A stretch of 64,000 nt of DNA. It comes from Trichosporon coremiiforme (lineage: Eukaryota > Basidiomycota > Tremellomycetes > Trichosporonales > Trichosporonaceae). Positions 24,607 to 34,323 of the stretch are shown here, one piece after another. The stretch spans positions 645,956 through 709,955 of the forward strand of contig BCJJ01000002.1 in NCBI GenBank assembly GCA_039545355.1, written 5' to 3'. The translations under genes and the position numbers were made by a program. Position 1 is the first letter of the stretch, and every line of letters starts with the position of its first letter. The notes under the pieces were generated by a model. That model was not told the DNA's origin, did not search any database, and saw nothing but the letters and a program-made list of their open reading frames with translations.

Positions 24607-25217
24607 GGCGGTCGCGGAATCCGGTCGATGGTGGGAGTGTCGTCGCCGTGCACGTTAGTCGAACGAGGGCCGTTGGTGATGGGCGACAGACGAGTCGAGG
24701 CTGTGGCACCGAGCAGGTAATGAGATAATGACGAAGGGACCGAATCAACGAACAGGGAAGGACAGGGAGGTCTCAGCAGGTAAACTGATCTCCGGTTGTT
24801 GACATGAGAGTTATATGGGTGGCTGGAATAAAACCGCGCCTTATTTTGCATTTTCTCCCGCACGTTACCCTGACCGCACCATTTTGACGCGTCTGGCAAG
24901 TTAACGAATAAAGTGCGGCATAGTATGCAGCTCGAGAGGGGGGACTATGGCTAAAGCGATGCTGCGCGACATCAGTAAGGCAAAGTTCGCCTTTGTCAAG
25001 GATTGTTGACCAACAAGCTATGCACATATTACATTCTGGTGTGTACAGGCGAAGGGCTGCTTTTCAGTTTTCAGGTCACATGAGAACAATGGATTCGACA
25101 ACATGGTCCGACTCGCTGTAGCCGAGGACCTACTCGATATGAGAGCTGCATGTCAGCTGAAGCAAGCGGAGTTCCAAACGGAGTTCCAAACTTACCTCTT
25201 CATTCCCTTGATGTGGT
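24607..25217. other. Intergenic, includes a possible 3'UTR intron of the next gene
   Basis: Apart from the mif2 promoter there is one clear minus-strand intron-like unit at about 25152-25196 (GTAAGT donor, CTGAC branch, ATGCAG acceptor), containing two copies of GGAGTTCCAAAC. It lies just beyond the stop of the 25.2-kb gene. No other coding signal is seen. Confidence 0.45.
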
Positions 25218-25580
25218 TCATTTCGACAGAGTTGTACTGGTGAGACCCTTGCCGACCTTGATCTCCTCCCATTCCTCGGACTGGCCGCCAGCGGGCGCCG
25301 AGAACATACCTTCTCCGTCAGAGAGGTTGGCACTGATTCTAGTCGTGACGAGACAGTCGCCGACAACACGCATCGCCGGAGACGAGGGGCCTGTCTTGGA
25401 TAGCGGGTCGAGGGAGACGACAGACGAGCACAGGGAGAGGGTGGGCTGGATCTGAGGGGTGCAGGGAACGGGGTTTGTGTCGCGGGAGCTGGTGGTGGAG
25501 TGGATGTTGGTGAGGATGCTGGCGCGAGTAACCAGCGAGAGCGTATCCAGGTATTCCCGGTCATGGTGCTCCGGAGACAT
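25218..25580 (-). CDS. Small protein of unknown function
   Basis: A single open frame from ATG 25580 encodes 120 residues, beginning MSPEHHDREYLDTLSLVTRA, with a central MRVVGDCLVTTRISANL stretch and an acidic EEWEEIKVGKGL end. Composition is protein-like and codon use resembles the neighbours. I recognise no family. The 3' end is uncertain. A good intron follows the stop, and another frame just before it reads VEMNHIKGMK and then, once spliced, a short tail to a stop. The true C-terminus may therefore use that frame, which would imply a 1-2 base discrepancy or an unseen junction. Confidence 0.4.
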   Translation of the reverse strand: MSPEHHDREYLDTLSLVTRASILTNIHSTTSSRDTNPVPCTPQIQPTLSLCSSVVSLDPLSKTGPSSPAMRVVGDCLVTTRISANLSDGEGMFSAPAGGQSEEWEEIKVGKGLTSTTLSK

Positions 25581-25726
25581 CCTCACCGAGTGACAGGCCT
25601 CAGAGATGGGAGAAAATTGGCTGGAGGGAAGCGCTTCCTCCTATGAATGACAATGCGCACACCCTGATGTGAAGCGAAGGGGCCCTCGACTAGAACCACA
25701 CCGGCAGGGAGAAGCTTCCCACTGGA

Positions 25727-26160
25727 CTAGCGCTTTCCGACTGCGCGGTAGGCACCCTCGTCGATGACAACGGTTCCGGCAATGTGCAGACCATGGGTGA
25801 TCCACCACTTGCGGCTGGTTGTCAGCACCTCTGGAACAACGGTAGAACTCACCCGTTCAAAGCGAGCTGGTACCTCAGGAACCGCGTACACAGAGGACCT
25901 GTCACGAATTGAACCTATCCGCGATGCGAGACGGACAAGCACAGCTGTGCTACAGTTGATACACGCGTGAAAAGCAGTGGTGCATCAGTCGAGCGGGACT
26001 CTCACGCTGCCAAACGGCCGATTATGGCCGTAGAGGAGTCGGATTGAAGGGGCACTGACGAGCAGCCAGGGGCCTGCGTGAGGAGCGAATCGATCTAGTC
26101 GTCGGTAGTGAAGAAGATGCGAGGGACAAGCATATTAACCACAGCGAACAAGAATGGCAT
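25727..26160 (-). CDS. Predicted small three-exon protein, unknown
   Basis: Rebuilt from splice signals: exons 26160-26140, 26094-26006 and 25949-25727 give 110 residues in a consistent frame. It starts MPFLFAVIDSLLTQAPG and has a hydrophobic IIGRLAATAVLVRLASRIG stretch. It ends WWITHGLHIAGTVVIDEGAY. A further 45-nt in-frame intron (GTGAGT to GCAAG, within about 25807-25852) is possible. Nothing here is recognised. A second frame across exon 2 is also open, so the model is tentative. A small mitochondrial or membrane protein would fit the composition (inference). Confidence 0.35.
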
Positions 26161-28006
26161 AGCTTAAGGAGCAACTATCGGGACGACTACGACTCAAGTA
26201 GGTGGCAAGCGGCGGGGGGAGCGGCCGCGGAACCAACTACGAGTCACGTGACGTACAACGTGCGCGTGATCGAGCCGGAGACGCGCTGGTGGTTACAGAT
26301 CTAGTCAAGTGGCGTTGAGGCGAGCTAGTGGTAGGCTGCTCGATATCGGATCCACAAAATTGAGCCAGAGGAGAGAGAGACATCGGAAAGTGTCCCCACT
26401 GCGCAGGAGAACGACGTTATAGCGTGCAAGAGGGGACTCGCGTACAGAAGGTCACGGAAGTGCCCAGCGACTGCTGACGATCGGAGAACTGTGGAAGCTT
26501 TCAGCACTGATACCTTCTGCGTCTTGCTCGCACTCAATGCCCGTGATCAGACGATCAATGCCTGCGGTATTTCTTATATTAGCATAGAGCTGGTAAGACT
26601 ATGTAGAGAAAGGTTATTCCTCCCTCGACAATACCATCGTGCTCACAGAAGGCGCTTGGCGACACTTCATGCGGAGGCCCTTTTTTGGCCGGCCCCCGAG
26701 TGGCATGTGCCGAGTGCGATGACAGTCTGCTCTCGTCTTTCCCAGGCACAGGTCACTCCTTTACGCCTGCAACAGCCTGACCAGCTGCTTTCTTGGGAGC
26801 CAAATGTCCTGGCTCGTTGTCGTTCGGATGCATGGAGCTCGGAGGAGCATTGCGGGTGTAATAATTAACCGATGCCGCTCGGACGATGTGACATGGACGC
26901 TTCACAGTCTCGACCAACCTGCTCGACTCACGTCGGAGTCGTGCTGAACATGGCGTTTCAGGTTGCCAAGGGGAGGACTAGTAGATGAAGAGGCAAGGTG
27001 ATGATGGGTCCCAGTTGGTGATATGTTCAGGCTACAAGTGTCGGAAAGAAATCTTGATCAGGTGCCAAAGGGTCCAGGCGAAGGATAGATGGGCAGTGGG
27101 GAAAGGAGGCGAGGAGCCGACATTTCTTCGTACCTCCTCGTACTTCATGTATGGGATGGCTGCTTGTTGACCGAGTCTAGGTGCTGCAGGTGAGAGGTGC
27201 TGACGGGGAAAGCCGAAGGAAGTGCAGCGCACGCATGGTGTCGTATCCCCGGGACGCGGACCTGCGTGAGACCGGGATCGGCGAGAGCTGGTTAATCTAG
27301 GATATGAGATGAGAGACGATTAATACTATGAGGGCTATGTATATGGAGAGTGTAGTCTTATATACGGGTCCCGTCTCAGCGGAGGATACAGTCGCGACTC
27401 CAGGAGGCGGTTCCGCTGACATGTTGCCACATTGGCGGAGAGCCGACCGATGTCCGTGAGGTAGTTTCACGACACATGGCTGGAGGGACGGTAAGGAAGG
27501 GTGCCAAGGGCGCGGGAGTATCTCTCTTGCTTGCCTTAGGCAGTGGCTTCACGGATCGCTCATTTCGAGTGTGAAGCAACGTGTGCAGGTCTTGCTGGGA
27601 TCTGGGAGCATTAAGCGTCCCCGGCTCTGAAGGACTAGTTACGAGAGAGTTGGGGGAAGTGAGTGGGCGGATGTGGGTGTTGTGGGTCTCGTCTGGCGTG
27701 TGCTACGATGGAAGAGAGCATCAAGACTGCCTTGAAACATATGGCAGCCGACATCGTCCCGCAAGCAGTTGCCAAGCCGGCAGTGGGCTAAGCCACAAGT
27801 GGTTCGAGGCTGAAACCTACTGCCAGGCGACTGGATGGGGCAGAAACATGATGAGAACAATAGGCAGAGAGGCGCGCCCATTGTACTGTATATTAGCAGT
27901 GCGGCGGGTCTGGGGTGTAACACCGCATGTCGTCGGCAAGCTCCGAAAGCCATCTGGCGTGAAATTTACGGCTACTGAGATCTAAGGATCTGGTCGCAGC
28001 AGGCTT
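26161..28006. other. Gene-poor interval, no gene recognised
   Basis: No frame longer than about 135 codons, no paired splice sites with family sequence. It holds a GTCACGTGAC palindrome (listed) and several AT-richer patches near 26560-26620 and 27300-27360. One possible reading is that this is an old, decayed gene space. Confidence 0.5.
26243..26252. promoter_or_regulatory. GTCACGTGAC palindrome (E-box/CDEI-like)
   Basis: Perfect 10-bp palindrome with the CACGTG core bound by bHLH factors such as Cbf1 or Pho4 in other fungi. It lies about 85 bp upstream of the predicted start at 26160 on the minus strand, a sensible promoter position. A single site may be chance. Confidence 0.35.
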
Positions 28007-29266
28007 CTAGAAGCATGAAGGAAGGGCAGTGCGAAGGGCGGCGGTCTCGCTGGCCCGGAACACCGCCCAGGCAGCAAGTGGAGCCACCGCAAGGAGCGTG
28101 ATGCGGAGGGCGAGCCGAGTGGAACGGAAAGCGAGCCATCCGAGGCAGTATGCGGCATCCTTCCGCCGCATGAGCTGATGGGCCGTGTCCAGCCACCCCG
28201 TTATGGAATCCTTCCAAGACGTGGGCCGAGTCGGCATCATGGGGCCGGACATCGCCGATAGGGCGTCAATCAGCACGTCCATCTCGTCATCGGCGGGACA
28301 GCCGTCGCTGAGGTTCTCGTCGAAGAGCGAGTGAAAAGTCTCCTGAGAGTAGACGGACGACGGCGAGGTCGGAGGGGCAGGAATGCTGGAGCTGCGTCCC
28401 ATGGAGGGGCCACGGGGAAAGTAGACGCTGTAGTTTTGCATGCTGGGCGACCTCCACATTGCGTCTCGACGCCGAGGGGTAGTTCGAGGGGGCTTGGACA
28501 TAGAGGACGCCTTGCGACACTCGCGCGAAGTAACCCAAAGTGCAGCCTTGGGCAGAGGCTTCGTCCGTCGGCGTCCGGAGGGCGACAGCCCCCTGCCTCC
28601 GGAGGACGCCGCAGTCTTCGGCGACCTAATGCGCCGGCCGCCATTCCAGTTCTTCCAGCGCTTCGGCGACTGAGACTTAGACATGACCAACGGACCCAGA
28701 TTCGCCCGATTAGCCAAAGTAACGGCTCCTGAGCTGGGCGAAGGGCAAAGAGTGTTGGAATCAGTCCAGACGCTGCTTGGCGAGTCCAGAGACAGAGGCG
28801 TCACCGGTCGCCTGAGGTCGGTGACCTGAATCGGCGACTGGACCAGAGGCAGTTCGGGGTAGTACCAGGGTGATTTGTCGTGGAGACGCCAGAAAAGGCT
28901 CGCAACTCTAGTAGGAGACTGCACCAGAGGCAGGTCCGGGAAGTAGCGGTGGGGCTTGGACGTAGGTGACGGCGGAGAGGGGTGCTCCGACTCATCGCCA
29001 GTCTCCTTCGGCGACTTCGCTTCGACAGGAGGGAATGGGAGAAGGGTCGCAGCCAGAGTGCCAGAAGGAGATGGGTTGACCTCCGACCTGAAGGGGCCCT
29101 GCAGAACCTGATTCAACATCTCCCCTCGTTTAGTGGCCGGTGTCTCTGGGACGGTTTCGTGCTTCCCGCTCCTCGAGCCGGCAGGCTCCGAGCTCGCGAC
29201 TTGTGGGAAGTCGGCGAAGAGAGTGCTGGCGCAGGTAGGAGACAGCGGACATCGGGTGCAAAACAT
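28007..29266 (-). CDS. Ser/Pro-rich protein with C-terminal hydrophobic segment, unknown
   Basis: Intron-less frame of 419 residues from the ATG at 29266. It is rich in SP and TP dipeptides and contains an internal duplication: PDLPLVQSPTRV and PELPLVQSPIQV, about 30 residues apart. Basic SPKRWKNWNGGRRIRSPK patches follow. Near the end LALRITLLAVAPLAAWAVF may span a membrane. No family is recognised. The absence of introns is unusual here; the frame length and lack of a longer antisense frame argue for coding. An upstream minus-strand frame (29113-29334) overlaps and may belong to a 5' exon. Confidence 0.45.
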   Translation of the reverse strand: MFCTRCPLSPTCASTLFADFPQVASSEPAGSRSGKHETVPETPATKRGEMLNQVLQGPFRSEVNPSPSGTLAATLLPFPPVEAKSPKETGDESEHPSPPSPTSKPHRYFPDLPLVQSPTRVASLFWRLHDKSPWYYPELPLVQSPIQVTDLRRPVTPLSLDSPSSVWTDSNTLCPSPSSGAVTLANRANLGPLVMSKSQSPKRWKNWNGGRRIRSPKTAASSGGRGLSPSGRRRTKPLPKAALWVTSRECRKASSMSKPPRTTPRRRDAMWRSPSMQNYSVYFPRGPSMGRSSSIPAPPTSPSSVYSQETFHSLFDENLSDGCPADDEMDVLIDALSAMSGPMMPTRPTSWKDSITGWLDTAHQLMRRKDAAYCLGWLAFRSTRLALRITLLAVAPLAAWAVFRASETAALRTALPSCF

Positions 29267-29769
29267 GTCTTGGCATGAGACTGACCAACGCCGAGCCCCA
29301 AGGCTGGGACGAAATTCTTCGTGCCATTTCTCATGCGAGAACGGCTTAGTCGCGGCCTTTCGTCAGCGGCCAGTCACTGTTCGCACTTACAAGATCGAGT
29401 CCTACACTCCAAGAATGGGCGAACATGATGAGGCTGGACTGCTGCTGCGTGTGGGCTTGCTGAGAAGAGGCCGCTGTGATGAGTGAGTTATATACGCTTA
29501 GCGTCAGCTCTCTGCTTCCCCTCATGCACCGGCGTTAGTGACTTCGCTGTCTGCCGTGTTGTACAGACAATGCATGAAGACAAAGTGGCAACAGGTGAGT
29601 ATCGAGCGAGTATTGTCACTGAACAGAGTTATAATGAGACTTGTTCGGCGGGGCAGTGGTGCTTGCGGTGAAATAGAGCAATTGTGGTGTTCACCGGCAC
29701 TGCCCTTGAAGCACCAATAGTATTATGCCTCCAAGGCGAGGTGATGATGAGGATCTGAGCAATCGCGCC
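29267..29769. other. Intergenic, nothing recognised
   Basis: Promoter side of the Ser/Pro-rich gene and downstream side of fpg. Short overlapping frames only. Confidence 0.5.
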
Positions 29770-31273
29770 CTAGGCCGTACGCTTGTGTCCGCGAGTCCGA
29801 GTGGTACGCTTAACAGGCAGTACCTCCTCCTCGCTGAGGGAGCTGAGCGCGCTGGCAGATGATTCCTGCGGTCAGATTGCGGAATTATTGGCACCTACCT
29901 TCTTGACCCGGACGACCGTTCTCTTGATCTTCGGCCGAGGTCGACGCTGCTTGGGCGGCTCGTCGGTCTCTGTGTCGCTGCCATCGGTAGTCTCGCGCTT
30001 GCGCTTAGCGGCAGCGGCCTTCTTGCTCGGCATCTTCTGGAGCTCGGTGACGACGGCACTCGTACGGCCGCCGACGGTAACGAACGTTATCGTTGCGGGC
30101 CTGCCATCCGGCTTCACGTCAGTTGCGACCGACACTACCTCGCTTACCAGGGCTAGAAAGGCGGGCTGCTCGACCTTGACGTCGCCGTTGATCGACGAGG
30201 CAGCCTTCTTCTTCTTCTTCTTCGCACCCTTGTCCCACCGCCACTTGAACAGCCAGTTGGTGGGGAACAAGGCAGAATCCGCATTCACCTCGCAAGCTTT
30301 CAACGGAACATCCCGCAAGAGGCGGTGGAGTTCAGCCACCTGTGCATCTTCCAGGTCCTGAACCGGGTGCTGGGGGTGGATGTGCGCCTGGTAGAGTACT
30401 CTGTCTGTCAGCGAGAACATCGCCTGGTACGCACTCGTCGGCCACCCAGTTTCCGACTCCAGCACTGAAAGCTTGGTCCATGATCAGACCCTTGACTGTG
30501 CCCCGCTTGTTTTCGAGCAGACCCCTGAACTCATCCAGTGAGGGGTGGTTGAGCACCGGGTCAAATCCAAGCAAGCTGAGTGGGGGATGCGAGAGCACCG
30601 GGTCAGGAACGAGGCGCAGTCGACCAAGGCGGCGAGGGTCCAGGAATGCAAGTTCGCGGGCTTCACCAGCGATATCCGGTGGCGTCAACTTGAGCACACT
30701 GCGTGTCAGAGGGTTGGTCAGTCCAATCGTACCTACAACTTGCAGTACTGTTGTCAGCTCTGAGCGCTCGTATGCACCTACCTTGGGCGGCCAGAGGAGG
30801 GCGCCGTCGACTCCTTCTCCGAGATTTACCTTCCTTCTGTACCAGGTAGGTTCCTGGCCCTTCAGCTTGCACGTCAGCTTGCCGCCATCTTGGTCCACAA
30901 ACCTGGATCATTCCGGTCATGCCGAAGTGCATAACTGGAAATCTGCCTTGTCCAGAAAGGGTAATCCAAAACCTCGCGATTAGCTCAGAATTGGACGCGT
31001 GCAACGTACTGCTTCCCTTTGCGTTCACATCCTGTTATCGTTCGTCCTTCAATCTCCTTTGCCTGCGCCTGTCAGCGCCTCACCGACCTCTTGGTCGACT
31101 CACGAACTCGTCATGACTCGCACCGTCGTACACGATGGTATCCTCAAACGTCTCAGCCTTGCCGATTGTGTAGCCGGTGCAGGTCTCGGCAATTAACCGA
31201 CGGGCGCGTTCGACTTCTGGGAGGTGGTCAGAACTCCGTTTCGTTGCGGTAACGCACCTGGAAGCTCGGGCAT
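29770..31273 (-). CDS. Formamidopyrimidine-DNA glycosylase (Fpg/MutM family, zinc-less fungal type)
   Basis: Bifunctional base-excision repair glycosylase/AP lyase for oxidised purines. Nine exons: 31273-31258, 31216-31104, 31068-31010, 30972-30903, 30865-30782, 30747-30737 (11 nt), 30698-30435, 30400-29899 and 29865-29770, 404 residues. The start MPELPEVERARRLIAETC carries the catalytic Pro2 and Glu3, the Glu codon being split by the first intron. MHFGMTGMIQ, EPTWYRRK, WPPKYCKFVLKL and AFLDPRRLGRLRL follow. The helix-two-turn-helix is GLIMDQAFSAGVGNWVADEV, continuing LYQAHIHP. No zinc finger is seen; instead a long Lys/Arg-rich tail with KRKRETTD and KIKRTVVRVKK suggests nuclear targeting and DNA binding, as in plant/fungal members. 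Confidence 0.92.
30737..30747 (-). other. 11-nt micro-exon of the Fpg gene
   Basis: Lies between introns 30748-30781 (GTAGGT..CAACAG) and 30699-30736 (GTAGGT..ACGCAG), both with CTGAC branch sites. Its 11 bases encode Tyr-Cys-Lys plus two bases of Phe and give WPPKYCKFVLKL, matching the family pattern WPxKYxKF. Skipping it puts the downstream exon out of frame. Confidence 0.8.
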
Positions 31274-31697
31274 GCTGGGATTGGTGCTGCTTGGGTTAAC
31301 TCGAGGAGAAGTGGGCAACGCTGTGGGTGCTGGGGTCGACGTTCTCTTTCTCTCCATTGAAGCCTCCGGCCCGTCGCCAGAGACTGCTCGAAAGGACTCT
31401 GTCCCGGGTGACGCATGGTGACTCAACCGGCGCGTGGGTTCTGGCGTGGTGGCGGAGATGTGCAGGTCGCCCGTCCGGAAGAAGCCGAAGACGTCACGTG
31501 CACGCGGCAACGCGGTCAACGATTCCGTCACCACACTGACATTTTCCCTGTGTTCCATGGCCGGACAGGGGAGCCCGGTAGGGGTTGGGCTTCGGCTCTC
31601 CACACCTTTCATAAATACTGGGACCTCGCGCGCGAGATCTCCAACCCCCCATCCGACTCAATCACACACTCATTTTACAACACCACGGTTTGCCAGC
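31274..31697. promoter_or_regulatory. Shared divergent promoter of fpg and dpl1
   Basis: A 424-bp interval between two start codons reading apart. ATAAATA at 31611-31617 lies about 80 bp before the dpl1 ATG. No other motif is clear. Confidence 0.5.
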
Positions 31698-33616
31698 ATG
31701 GTCGCTTGGTCGAACCTCAGCGTGGGACCGCCCAGTCCCAAGACTAAACTCACCCTTCAACGTCTTGGGCAGCTGGCCAGCATCCTCCGTCTCCTCATCC
31801 TCCTCAAGTTCCTCATCAAGGCATCCCGCCACGTATACGCCTATGGAATCCTGGGCACTGCTGAACAGGGATACATCGCCCTCAAGAACGTGAGTCTGTT
31901 GCTGTGGCGCTGCTCGGTCCCCTGGAGAGCCTGAGCATGCGAAAAGAGCGCAGGGAGCCCGAGTCCATGAACGTGCCACACTCCCCATGTGGCCTCAGCA
32001 CACAGGTAATCGCGCCAGGATGTCTAACTGACCACCAGTTTATCGTCCGTCTCGCCCTCCGTCTCCCCTCGTCGCAGAGGCAGGTTAAGCAGCAGCTCGG
32101 CGAAGTCCGTCAGCAGCTCGTGAAGAAGCTTGCTCCCCGAGAATTCCCCGAGGGTGTCGATCTCACCATCTGCCGCGAGCTCCCGGCTAATGGTCGCGAC
32201 ATCGAATGGCTCCGGAAGGAGTGGTCCAACATGGACAAGCTTAACCGCGGAGATGTTGAGAAGGGACGCGTTTCGGGCGCTGTTTACCACGTACGTATCG
32301 AAATATTGGCCGGTGACGTCGCTGATGCCATTAGGGTGGCGAGGATCTCAACACCGTGATCAGTGAAGCCATGGCGCATTTCGTTGTCTCCAACCCCCTC
32401 CACCCGGATGTCTTCCCTGGCGTCCGAAAGATGGAGGCCGAGATGGTCGAAATGGTTCTCGGCCTCTTTCACGGCAAGAACTGTGCAGGCACCACGACCG
32501 CTGGCGGAACCGAGTCTATCCTCATGTCGTGCAAGACGCACCGCGACTGGGCTCGTGCTGTCAAGGGTATCAAGGAGCCCGAGATGTGAGTAGGTAATGA
32601 GTGGTCGGAGCTAACAGGCAGGGTCATTCCCGAGACTGCCCACGCTGCCTTCTGGAAGGCTTCACAGTACTTCAAGATTAAGCTGCATGTCGTGCCTGTC
32701 AACCCGACGACGCGCCAGGCTGATGTCAAGCGCATGAAGCGCTTCATCAACCCGAACACCATCATGATCGTCGGATCGGCGCCCAACTTCCCCGACGGTG
32801 CGATCGATCCTATTCCCGAGCTGTCTGTGCTCGCCCAGCGTTACAACATCGGCCTCCACGTTGACTGCTGTCTGGGTTCCTTCATCGTTGCCTTCTCCAA
32901 GGCGGCCGGCTATGGCGACAAGATCCCCAAGTTTGACTTTGAACTTCCCGGTGTCACTGCCATCTCATGTGATACCCACAAGTACGCCTTCTGTCCTAAG
33001 GGTGGGTCGATCAGTGCCTTGGCACAGCTAACGTTCAGGTACTTCCGTTATCATGTACCGGTCTAGGGAGCTTCGTCGCTACCAGTACTACTCCATGACC
33101 GACTGGGTTGGTGGAGTCTACGCGTCGCCTTCCATGGCTGGTTCCCGTCCGGGCTCCGTTATCGCCGGAGCTTGGGCCGTGCTGAACCACGTTGGACGGG
33201 AGGGCTACCTGGAGTCGGCCAAGCAGATCATCGGTGCTGCCCGCTTCTTCAAGGATGAGATTAGGAGACGCTTCCCGCTCGACTTTGAGATTATGGGCGA
33301 CCCCCAGCTGTCGGTCGTCGCGATTAAGTCGGACACTGTCAACATTTACGGCATCGGAGACCGTATGGGCAAGCGCGGCTGGCACCTTAATGCCCTCTCG
33401 CGGCCAGCCGGCCTGCACATGGCTTTCACGCGTCTGTCGGCCATGAGCGTTGAAAAGCTGCTGGACGACCTGGCCGAGTGCCTGAAGGAGGAGAAGGAGA
33501 ACCCGGGTAACGACGGCGGCGACCTCGTCGCCCTGTACGGTATTGGCCAGACGAGCGTGGGGCCGGCTATTGTGGACGAATTCGCTAAGACATTCCTTGA
33601 CGTTCTGTACGAGTAA
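31698..33616 (+). CDS. dpl1: Sphingosine-1-phosphate lyase
   Basis: ER-membrane PLP enzyme that cleaves phosphorylated long-chain bases to a fatty aldehyde and phosphoethanolamine. Exons 31698-31889, 32039-32290, 32335-32585, 32622-33001 and 33039-33616 encode 550 residues. An N-terminal membrane segment (LASILRLLILLKFLI) precedes the group II decarboxylase fold. Visible motifs: SGAVYHGGEDLN, SNPLHPDVFPGVRKMEAE, CAGTTTAGGTESILM, HVDCCLGSF, and the PLP lysine in CDTHKYAFCPKG (about Lys352). The end includes MYRSRELRRYQYY and GGVYASPSMAGSRPG, both diagnostic. All junctions are in phase and none lies within a motif except K/G after the PLP site. Confidence 0.96.
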
Positions 33617-33740
33617 ATAGGTGCAGCAGCGCAACATCGATACTTTTCCCTGTAGCATCTCTATAGTCATCAGTTAAGGCGCTAAATGTAGAATCAAGCT
33701 GCTATGCATAATAAATTAGACCACATGAAGGCTCTAGGAA

Positions 33741-33773
33741 GGTCGCTGTACGGTCGCTGTACGGTCGCTGTAC
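33741..33773. repeat. Three perfect 11-bp tandem repeats
   Basis: GGTCGCTGTAC repeated three times without mismatch, just downstream of dpl1 and 50 bp before the CGTGGGAA array. Confidence 0.9.
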
Positions 33774-33820
33774 GTGCGTGGGTCAGGATAGGGTTGCCAC
33801 CAAAGTGCGATCGAAGCTAC

Positions 33821-34129
33821 CGTGGGAAAGAATGAATCTAACAGAAGCTTTCCCCGTTGCCCCGATGTCGCAAACCCGATGACCGTGGGAAATCATGAAT
33901 CTAGCGAAGGCGTCCTCCGACGCCGCGACAAGTTTCATATCCAATGACCGTGGGAGACTTACTCTCGATTATCCGTGGGAAAGCATGAATTTAGCGAGGC
34001 GTTTTACCCACGGTCATCAATTCGTAACATATCAGAACGGGTGGAGTTTCCCACGGTCATTGGAGGGCCGCTAGTTTTCCACGGTTGTTAATTTGTAGGA
34101 CATCAGAACGGGTGTAATAGTTTCCCACG
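33821..34129. promoter_or_regulatory. Cluster of CGTGGGAA elements (CSL-type sites) in two opposed blocks
   Basis: Exact CGTGGGAA at 33821, 33884 and 33974 on + and at 34048 and 34122 on -, with one-base variants at 33949 (+), 34005 (-) and 34076 (-). The + copies share flanks (ATGAATCTAGCGA after the core). The - copies share ATCAGAACGGGTG at 34031 and 34102, about 71-74 bp apart, so the right half is a degenerate tandem duplication. The core equals the site of CSL (RBP-J/Su(H)/LAG-1) factors, which fungi including basidiomycetes possess. It lies about 195-500 bp before the ATG at 34324. Expected chance count of the 8-mer on both strands in 310 bp is about 0.01. Regulation by CSL is inference. 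Confidence 0.6.
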
Positions 34130-34323
34130 GTCACAACTAGTTTTCCACATTGCCTTTGCTGAAGCTTGCCCTGTTTCCAAACTACCGGGAAAATGCTCCC
34201 GTGATCTGACAGGTGCTCACTCGCTGCACAACTAACTTACAACGGTTGTTCGCACGCCTTTCTTCGACCCATTGTCAGCATCCAACTTGTCAACAATCGC
34301 CGATAGGTGAACGAGGGGGAACA

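Noticed and set aside
27795..27815. GGTTCGAGGCT, considered as a tRNA B box
   Set aside because: It departs from GGTTCGANTCC and no A box or acceptor stem pairs with it.
33741..34141. Repeat cluster considered as a CRISPR-like or transposon terminal array
   Set aside because: Units are irregularly spaced, change orientation, lack unique spacers of constant size, and no transposase or target-site duplication is visible.
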